From positions 38,591-102,590 of the forward strand of contig DASVDX010000028.1 in NCBI GenBank assembly GCA_036380875.1: DNA of 64,000 bases, read 5' to 3'. The stretch comes from ZC4RG17 sp036380875. Lineage in GTDB: Bacteria; Actinomycetota; Acidimicrobiia; Spongiisociales; ZC4RG35. Below the pieces are notes generated by a model. That model was not told where the DNA came from, did not search any database, and worked only from the letters and a program-made list of their open reading frames with translations. Each line of letters starts with the position of its first letter. Within the stretch, counting starts at the first letter, position 1. The translations under genes were made by a program, and so were the position numbers. This document shows, one piece after another, positions 58,962 to 64,000 of this stretch.

Positions 58962-59475
58962 AAGCGACCGGCGTTTGGTCGCCATGTGGGCGGCAGATTG
59001 CGCTGAGCGCGTGCTCGGGCTGTTCGAGGCGGAGGCCCCTGGCGACGACCGCCCCCGGAAGCTGATCCAGCGAGCTCGGGCGTTCGCCCGCGGGGAGTCC
59101 GATACCGCCGAAGCGATACGTCGCCGCTTCGTCGGAGGCGTGGGCGGAGACGAGGTGAAGAGCCCGGCCGCGGCCGCCGCCGCCCGTGCCGCCGGCCAGG
59201 CAGCCGCCGTCTGTCACATGGGTGCCCACGCCTTGGGTGCCGCCGCCTACGCCGCCAGAGCCATTGGCCTGGCGTTCCCCGATCGGCCCGAAGCGGTGAA
59301 CGACGAGATCACCTGGCAACTCGAGCACATGACCACCGATGTCCGGTCAGCGCTGGCATCCCTCCCGCCGGTGGGCGAGGACCGCTCTGGTCCGCTGGGT
59401 CCCGGGATGCTGGCGTCCGGTCGACTCGGCGAGATCATCCGCCGCCTCCAGGCAGGAATCGCTTCGGGCACGTAG
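58936..59475 (+). CDS. Imm5-like family protein (putative immunity protein family)
   Basis: The 179-residue all-helical protein has LSESDRRLVAMWAADCAERVLGLFEA, RPRKLIQRARAFARGE, AAAAAARAAGQAAAVCHMGAHALGAAAYA and EITWQLEHMTTDVRSAL. This is the pattern of the widespread 'putative immunity protein' (Imm5-like) family, often mislabelled as exonuclease SbcC-like. No toxin, secretion or polymorphic-toxin genes are nearby, so an immunity role here is unproven. It starts at GTG 58936, inside the previous gene. Cytosolic. Confidence 0.78.
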   Translation: MRSPQTLSESDRRLVAMWAADCAERVLGLFEAEAPGDDRPRKLIQRARAFARGESDTAEAIRRRFVGGVGGDEVKSPAAAAAARAAGQAAAVCHMGAHALGAAAYAARAIGLAFPDRPEAVNDEITWQLEHMTTDVRSALASLPPVGEDRSGPLGPGMLASGRLGEIIRRLQAGIASGT

Positions 59476-59500
59476 GCGGGCCCCCTTGTAGGCTCCGCGC

Positions 59501-59905
59501 ATGCCTGGAACGAGTGGCGATATCGGTGCGGCGCTGGAGGGGGTGGCCCTCGATGAGCTCCTCGAGGTCGAGCGGGCACAGTGGGGGAACGATCCCGAGA
59601 CGTATGGCGAACGCTACCTGCCGACGGCTCGCCTGATCTTTCCCGAGGTCGGGCGGATAGACATCCGGACCGCAGTCGAAGCGATCCGCCGTGAGAACGC
59701 CGATGGGCGAGCTTGGGCCGAGGTGTCCTTCGAAGAAGTGGAGGGCCGTTGGCTCAGCCCCGGTGCGGTGGCGCTACTGACGTACCTGGCCCGGGCCCGG
59801 TCGAACTACGAGACCGTGGCCCGCGGGTACCTGTGCAGCACCGTTTATTTGCGCCTCCACGACGAGTGGCGGGCCGCTTTCCATCAACGAACCCTCGCCG
59901 ACTAG
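59501..59905 (+). CDS. SnoaL/DUF4440-type NTF2-like protein
   Basis: The 134-residue cone-shaped NTF2-like fold has an N-terminal helix ALDELLEVERAQWGNDPETYGERYLPTARLIFPEVG, AWAEVSFEEVEGRWLSPGAVALLTYLARARS and YLCSTVYLRLHDEWRAAFHQRT. These are the strand-helix pattern of DUF4440 proteins (ligand binding or small-molecule isomerisation). ATG 59501, 26 bases after the Imm5-like gene. Function unknown. Confidence 0.8.
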   Translation: MPGTSGDIGAALEGVALDELLEVERAQWGNDPETYGERYLPTARLIFPEVGRIDIRTAVEAIRRENADGRAWAEVSFEEVEGRWLSPGAVALLTYLARARSNYETVARGYLCSTVYLRLHDEWRAAFHQRTLAD

Positions 59906-59932
59906 GTCGAGACGCTGGCTCAGGCGCTGTTG

Positions 59933-59949
59933 GCGCTCGTTATGAGCGC
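59933..59949. terminator. Weak hairpin in the convergent gap
   Basis: GCGCTC-GTTAT-GAGCGC is a perfect 6-bp stem in the 152-base gap between the convergent genes ending at 59905 and 60058. It lacks a T tract; it is only a possible terminator. Confidence 0.3.
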
Positions 59950-60057
59950 TGGGCTGGCGAAGACGGGACTCCCCCCGCTCATCCGCTCGAAAGCACGCAA
60001 AACTCTGGTCCTGCAGACTCCCGCCGGCCCGCAGGGCTGAACGTCGCAGACAGATCC

Positions 60058-60585
60058 CTACCCGGCGACCCAGGGTTCGCGCTTGCTCACGAGCTCGTCG
60101 AGTCGGGTGAGGATCTTGTCCAGCAGCGCCTCGAAGGACTTCGCCTCGGCGGGCGTGAGCTCACTGAGCATCGCCTCATACATCGCCATGCTCATAGTGA
60201 AGGCGTTGTCGATCAGGGCGCGGCCGGCGTCGGTCACGCCGAGACGGATCGCCCTGCGGTCGGAAGGGTCGGGAACCCGTTCGATCAGCCCTTGCGCTTC
60301 GAGCCGGTCCAGCTTCCCGGTCATCCCCGACTGGGATGTGCGCAGCTGCTGGGCCACCTCGAGGGGGGTGAGCAGGGAAGGTTCTGACCGCCTCAGGAGA
60401 GCGAGGACTTCGTAGTCGCCACGGCGGCGCAGACCGCTCGCTGTGGCTGTCCGCTCCAGGAGCTCTTCGGCGAGGCGGCCGATCCAGATCAGCCGTTGGA
60501 CGATCCCGAGACTGGTCAGGTCCTCGTCGGGTCGAAGCCTCGTCCACCCCGCGAGGGTTTCGGCCACGAAATCAGAACGGGGCAT
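60058..60585 (-). CDS. MarR family transcriptional regulator
   Basis: The 175-residue regulator has the MarR winged helix: GLRRRGDYEVLALLRRSEPSLLTPLEVAQQLRTSQSGMTGKLDRLEAQGLIERVPDPSDRRAIRLGVTDAGRALID (about 60-135, including the DxRA wing motif SDRRA). A C-terminal dimer helix follows. ATG 60585 is chosen over an in-frame GTG/ATG 13 codons upstream because the longer start would reach into the divergent promoter. It is divergent from the DUF4386 operon at 60702, which it may repress. Confidence 0.88.
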   Translation of the reverse strand: MPRSDFVAETLAGWTRLRPDEDLTSLGIVQRLIWIGRLAEELLERTATASGLRRRGDYEVLALLRRSEPSLLTPLEVAQQLRTSQSGMTGKLDRLEAQGLIERVPDPSDRRAIRLGVTDAGRALIDNAFTMSMAMYEAMLSELTPAEAKSFEALLDKILTRLDELVSKREPWVAG

Positions 60586-60599
60586 GACGCCAGAATACC

Positions 60600-60629
60600 T
60601 TGACGGCAAATCGTACGGACACATATAGT
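60600..60629 (+). promoter_or_regulatory. Promoter of the DUF4386 operon
   Basis: TTGACG (60600-60605) and TATAGT (60624-60629) are separated by 18 bases. The spacer holds TCGTACGGA, and GTACG recurs after the -10; they lie between the divergent MarR gene and the operon, so MarR binding here is plausible. Confidence 0.6.
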
Positions 60630-60701
60630 ACGAGCACGAAGTAGGCCACCAGGATTGGTTCGTCGTCCTCTTGGTCTCCCGTGGCGAGAGGAGGACGGGC
60701 C

Positions 60702-61469
60702 ATGGCGACAGGGACCGAGACGGCGGCTGATCCAGAGGTGATCGGTCCGCCGATCGATCGAATGCGGAGGGCGGCCCGGACGGCAGGCGCCCTCTACCTC
60801 CTGACCTTCATCTCCATCCCGACAGTTGCGCTCTATGCGGGCGTCCGGGAACCGGGTTACATCTCAGGTTCGGGGCCCGATGCAGGTGTGCTCGCTGGAG
60901 GGATTCTCGAACTGATCATGGGATTCGCCTGCATAGGGACAGCGGTGGCGCTGTACCCCGTGGTGAAGCGCCAGAGCGAGGCCTTCGCCATGGGCTTCGT
61001 CGGGACCCGGGTTCTCGAGGCCGCCACGATCTTCGTCGGCGTCGCCAGCCTCTGGACCATCGTCGCTTTGCGGAGGAGCGGAGTGGGGGCCGAGGGGTCC
61101 GTGGTCGGCGACATGCTCGTGTCTCTCTACGACCGTGTCTTCTTCGTCGGACAGAGCCTCGTTCCCGCGGCCAACGCCCTGCTGCTGGGCACCCTCATGT
61201 ACCGGTCACGGCTCGTGCCGCGGGGGCTTCCACTGCTCGGGTTCCTCGGCGCCGTGACCCTGGTCACCTACAACTTCGCCACGCTGTTCGGATGGTCCGG
61301 CGAGACAGTCGACTTGCTGGCGCTCGTGGCGGTGCTGCCCATCGCCGCGTGGGAGTTCGGCCTGGGTCTGTATCTGGTGGTCAGGGGCTTTCGGCCCGAG
61401 GCCGTTGCGGCACTGGACACGGCGCCGGCCTTCCCCGGCACGCCTTGGGCTGGCCGGTTCGCAGGGTGA
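60702..61469 (+). CDS. DUF4386 family membrane protein
   Basis: The 255-residue protein has six or seven helices and the DUF4386 pattern (AARTAGALYLLTFISIPTVAL ... ILELIMGFACIGTAVALYPVVKRQSEAFAMGFVGTRVLEAA ... WEFGLGLYLVVRGFR). The function of the family is unknown; members are common in Actinobacteria. ATG 60702 has AGAGGAGG upstream; the earlier in-frame GTG (60681) lacks a site. It is the first gene of a three-gene operon whose next members overlap by 4 bases each, probably under the divergent MarR. Confidence 0.83.
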   Translation: MATGTETAADPEVIGPPIDRMRRAARTAGALYLLTFISIPTVALYAGVREPGYISGSGPDAGVLAGGILELIMGFACIGTAVALYPVVKRQSEAFAMGFVGTRVLEAATIFVGVASLWTIVALRRSGVGAEGSVVGDMLVSLYDRVFFVGQSLVPAANALLLGTLMYRSRLVPRGLPLLGFLGAVTLVTYNFATLFGWSGETVDLLALVAVLPIAAWEFGLGLYLVVRGFRPEAVAALDTAPAFPGTPWAGRFAG

Positions 61470-61999
61470 ATGTCGTGGACCCCGAGCATGAACCAGCCCG
61501 AGTCGGCGCCCCGGAGCGTGAGAGCGGACCAGTGCGGAGGCCACCTCGATTCTTGGTCAGGCTCTTCTGGTCGCTCCACCGCGGGCTCCTTCGCCTCAGT
61601 GGGGGCCGTTTCGGTCTCTCGCGTCCCAAGCTCGGCAAGCGGTTCGGGATGATGCGGATCGACACCGTCGGTCGTCGGTCCGGGCAGCCCCGGATGGTGA
61701 TCGTCGGCTACTTCGAAGACGGGCCGAACCTCGTCACGTTGGCGATGAACGGCTGGGCCGACGCGCCCCCGGCGTGGTGGCTCAACCTCGAGGCGCATCC
61801 CGAGACGACCGTGACGCTCGCCGACGGTCTGCGCCGGGTCCACGCTCGGGAGGCTGTCGGCAGAGAGCGCTCCCGTCTGTGGGCGCGGTTCCGGGACTTT
61901 CCCGGCTGGGGGGCGGACCTCGACTCGCTCGCCGAGCTGCGTACGAGGGAGACGCCTGTCGTCGTGCTGGAACCGACGGAGGACGGAGGATCGGCATGA
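61466..61999 (+). CDS. F420-type deazaflavin-dependent nitroreductase family protein (Ddn-like)
   Basis: The 177-residue split-beta-barrel protein has LVRLFWSLHRGLLRLSGGRFGLSRPK, MMRIDTVGRRSGQPRMVIVGYFEDGPNLVTLAMNGWADAPPAWWLNLEAHPETTVTLADG and WARFRDFPGWGADLDSLAELRTRETPVVVLEP. This is the F420-binding Ddn/nitroreductase pattern of Actinobacteria (G-RSG-P phosphate-binding and N-G...P-W-L-N-L motifs). It probably reduces a quinone or similar substrate with F420H2. GTG 61466 overlaps the DUF4386 stop; its stop overlaps the next ATG. Confidence 0.88.
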   Translation: MNVVDPEHEPARVGAPERESGPVRRPPRFLVRLFWSLHRGLLRLSGGRFGLSRPKLGKRFGMMRIDTVGRRSGQPRMVIVGYFEDGPNLVTLAMNGWADAPPAWWLNLEAHPETTVTLADGLRRVHAREAVGRERSRLWARFRDFPGWGADLDSLAELRTRETPVVVLEPTEDGGSA

Positions 62000-62682
62000 C
62001 CCGGGACAGTCTCCTCAGATTGGGAGGACTCGCCGCCATGGCCGCGGGTGTTCTGTTCGTCGTGATCCAGCCGCTCCATCCTTCCGAGACGTTGGCATCG
62101 GTCACGACCAGCACATGGGCGCTCGTGCACTACGCCACGCTCGCCATGACGGTGTTGTTCGTTGCCGGCATAGCTGGTGTCTACGCCCGCCAAGTAGAAG
62201 AGACCGGCTGGCTGGGGTTCGCCGGTTTTGCGCTCCTGGCCCTCGGGTTGGCCAACACGGCCGGCTTCGCCTTCGTCGAGGCGTTCATCCAACCCTTGCT
62301 GGCAGAACGCGAGCCCGAGTTCGTGATAGGCCTCCTGGCGATCGTCAGCGGGTCGGAACGGACGATGGACATGGGACTCCTCCCCGCCCTGTGGGTGGCG
62401 TCCAGCATCTTCTTTCCGGCGGGCTGCCTCGTTTTCGGCGTGGCCGTGATGCGCGCTGGGGTCCTCTCGCGCTGGGCAGCCGGGGTGTTCGCGTTCGGGC
62501 TTCCGCTTGCCGTGATCGTGGTTTCGTTGCTGCCTTTCGATCTCCATCGTTGGGGAGCTGTGCCCATCGGTATCGGCCTGGCCTGGTTGGGGTTCGGCCT
62601 CTGGGCCGAACGAGGAGGCCGGTCGTCGAGTCAACCGACGGGCATGGGGCTCGGCGATCCGAACATGTCGGCCGCAGGCTGA
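61996..62682 (+). CDS. Polytopic membrane protein, third gene of the MarR-linked operon
   Basis: The 228-residue protein has six predicted helices (about 8-26, 45-62, 72-90, 100-115, 128-150 and 160-205 as a pair). It resembles DUF4386-like membrane proteins in layout (AAGVLFVVIQPLHPSETLASVTTSTWALVHYATLAMTVLFVAGIAGVYARQ) but no named family is certain. ATG 61996 overlaps the nitroreductase stop. Its last ~340 bases lie antisense to the open C-terminal extension of the gene at 62345-64000. Confidence 0.75.
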   Translation: MTRDSLLRLGGLAAMAAGVLFVVIQPLHPSETLASVTTSTWALVHYATLAMTVLFVAGIAGVYARQVEETGWLGFAGFALLALGLANTAGFAFVEAFIQPLLAEREPEFVIGLLAIVSGSERTMDMGLLPALWVASSIFFPAGCLVFGVAVMRAGVLSRWAAGVFAFGLPLAVIVVSLLPFDLHRWGAVPIGIGLAWLGFGLWAERGGRSSSQPTGMGLGDPNMSAAG

Positions 62683-64000
62683 GGTCGAGTTCGGATCGCC
62701 GGGCTGGGGGTGCGCCGTCGCCACCGTCCTCGATGCCAGAAACCAGCGGGGCGTGCGATGGGCTGGCTTCTCGCGGTGAAGGCGGGATCCAGACCACGGT
62801 CCACTCCGCCGAGACCTCAGGGACGCCTACGAAGGCGGTGCCGACTACCCAGTCGTCGTTGCTCATGGAGATCGGCACTGAGGCAGAATCGGAGGGTGAC
62901 TGGAGACGGGTCACTTCCCCTTTGCCCGGGTCCCAGATGCCGAGGTCTTCGCCCTGGACCAACGCCACCAGGCCACGGTTGTTGAGAGCACCTTGAGTAC
63001 CCCCGTCATGCAGGGCGGGGACGAGTGTCAATGAATCGGCACGGGGATCCCACAGGAAGAGCCGTTCCGCTGAGTCCCCGGCTTCCCCGTCCTTGCCGTA
63101 CGCCACCCAGCCCAGGACGAGGCCGTGGTCGTTCAGGTCCTCCACTCTGAGCGCGGTCATGGAGCCGGCAGCACCGAGGGCGCGGAGCAAGCGCTGATTG
63201 GACAGCAACTCGTAGCCGCGGTCAGCGTTCCAGTGGAAGACGGTGCCGTTCGGGTCGGCTTCTCGGTGAATCGTCCCAACGACGTCGCCGGCATCGTTTA
63301 TGGAGCTGGGCATGCTGGAACCGAACCCAGGAGGCAGAGGCAGCACGGTCACCTCGCCGGTCTCTACATCCCACAGGGCGGTGCGCTCCGAGCCCGACGG
63401 CGCTGGTGTGACAAGACCCACTGCGACGCCGGCGTGGTTGACATCCCAACCGGAGGAGGTGTGGTCAGGGGGCGTGTCCAACAGCCTCGCCTCGTCGTCG
63501 CCCGGTTCCCACACGAAGGCTCGCCGCCCCGCTAGCCCTCCGCTGAGTCTCGCTTCGCCCACGACCTGCGCGTTGTCATTGACCGCGGTCGGAACGACAC
63601 GGGAGCCTCCCGGGCCGGTGAACTCGATGAACTGATCGGTCGATGTGTCCCAGAAGAACCCGACGTCGTTCCGGTCCTGACCGATCAGATACCCCTGATC
63701 CGAGGAGTCGGTCAAGAGCAAGGCGTCGTCACGGGACGTCAGCGTCTGGTCGATCGGATCCCAGACAGCAGGCCCCCTTCCGTCAGGAGGCCACAACGTC
63801 AGGGGAACCGCGCCGGCGTCTGTGACCCCTGCGGCCGTGGAGTTCAGGGGGAGCGTGACGCGGAGCCATGGTTTGGGGGATCCTTGGGCGCGGTGGAGGA
63901 AGGCGGCCATCTCGGCTCGGGTGACCGCCTGGTCGGGACAGAACCGGTCATTCGCCGGTGGGTTGCAGCCTCGGGTGATGCCGGCAGTGGCCAGCGCCCC
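62345..64000 (-). CDS. SLH-domain surface protein with HAF-type repeats (5' truncated by window end)
   Basis: The frame enters from beyond 64000. The first visible residues are the end of an SLH repeat (ITRGCNPPANDRFCPDQAVTRAEMAAFLHRA), so the N-terminus with signal peptide lies outside. Residues then run as HAF-family extracellular repeats: AFVWEPGDDEARLLDTPP, ALWDVETGEVTVLPLPPGFGSSMPSSINDAGDVVGT, LFLWDPRADSLTLVP, LGIWDPGKGEVTRLQ and TVVWIPP, with intervening N-D-A/N-N motifs (WDVNHAGVAVG). Convincing repeats end near 62780. The frame then stays open for 144 more residues of basic, low-quality sequence antisense to 61996-62682, stopping at 62345; this looks like chance read-through after a lost stop or a frameshift. 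Confidence 0.75.
   Translation of the reverse strand, partial: GALATAGITRGCNPPANDRFCPDQAVTRAEMAAFLHRAQGSPKPWLRVTLPLNSTAAGVTDAGAVPLTLWPPDGRGPAVWDPIDQTLTSRDDALLLTDSSDQGYLIGQDRNDVGFFWDTSTDQFIEFTGPGGSRVVPTAVNDNAQVVGEARLSGGLAGRRAFVWEPGDDEARLLDTPPDHTSSGWDVNHAGVAVGLVTPAPSGSERTALWDVETGEVTVLPLPPGFGSSMPSSINDAGDVVGTIHREADPNGTVFHWNADRGYELLSNQRLLRALGAAGSMTALRVEDLNDHGLVLGWVAYGKDGEAGDSAERLFLWDPRADSLTLVPALHDGGTQGALNNRGLVALVQGEDLGIWDPGKGEVTRLQSPSDSASVPISMSNDDWVVGTAFVGVPEVSAEWTVVWIPPSPREASPSHAPLVSGIEDGGDGAPPARRSELDLSLRPTCSDRRAPCPSVDSTTGLLVRPRGRTPTRPGRYRWAQLPNDGDRKAATKPRSRQAEARTRTPRLPSARGPQRASRPRRKRGSPPERRCWTPPTGRGGVPCPSSVPTR

Noticed and set aside
59906..60057. Small RNA gene in the convergent gap
   Set aside because: One 6-bp hairpin is present but there is no promoter-like sequence or T tract to support an independent transcript.

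Overview
The window is GC-rich, densely packed bacterial DNA in which most neighbouring genes overlap or sit a few bases apart. GTG starts are common and TTG occurs. S-layer-homology proteins with a GCN/GCG...FCP...VTR..MA.FL.RA signature occur at both ends and near 11.4-12.3 kb. Together with an F420-type deazaflavin nitroreductase homologue, an ATP-dependent DNA ligase, a Ku protein and an HTH_42 protein, they point to a high-GC Actinomycetota, most likely the Acidimicrobiia (inference from gene families; no 16S or marker gene is present). No rRNA, tRNA, CRISPR array, insertion sequence or prophage was seen.

Layout. 0-1.2 kb: the end of an S-layer-type gene, then an AT-richer two-gene cassette with a HEPN-like second gene and an inverted repeat at its start. 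1.3-11.2 kb: housekeeping and stress genes (DNA ligase, purine nucleoside phosphorylase, methyltransferase, HAD hydrolase, AzlCD, AhpD-like protein, EVE protein, L-2-hydroxyglutarate oxidase, Bcr/CflA exporter). 11.2-19.4 kb: envelope genes (SLH-transglycosylase with a hairpin-rich leader, ECF sigma factor with a membrane-anchored propeller-like partner, Wzy-like ligase with TPRs, dienelactone hydrolase, large membrane protein).

19.4-32.1 kb is the most coherent unit. A five-gene minus-strand operon (amidohydrolase/deaminase, two SDRs, class II aldolase-SDR fusion, nucleoside phosphorylase) diverges from a BMP-type nucleoside ABC importer; mtnA, a GntR/HutC regulator and a cupin follow. The same palindrome, TTGTC-N-GACAA, lies in the divergent promoter, in front of mtnA and (one mismatch) at the regulator/cupin junction. 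I read this as an import and salvage pathway for 5'-methylthioadenosine or 5'-deoxyadenosine type nucleosides: deamination, phosphorolysis, isomerisation by MtnA, then aldol cleavage to dihydroxyacetone phosphate plus an aldehyde handled by dehydrogenases.

32-41 kb: mixed membrane proteins, an HdeD-lipase fusion, and a PolX/PHP protein whose polymerase site is degenerate. 41-48.2 kb: a TetR regulon, defined by an identical 16-bp palindrome before the TetR gene and before the OsmC gene, with an alpha/beta-hydrolase-glycosyltransferase fusion and an FAD oxidoreductase; an HTH_42 protein and a hydrolase-cyclase follow. 48.2-54.7 kb: GDT1 transporter, Ku with an N-terminal Rho_N-like domain and an overlapping coiled-coil partner, TrkH, EamA exporter, membrane-anchored hydrolase. 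54.7-64 kb: acetyltransferases, P1B-type ATPase, MarR-GNAT fusion, an Imm5-like protein, a MarR gene divergent from a DUF4386/nitroreductase/membrane operon, and the 5'-truncated SLH-HAF surface protein.
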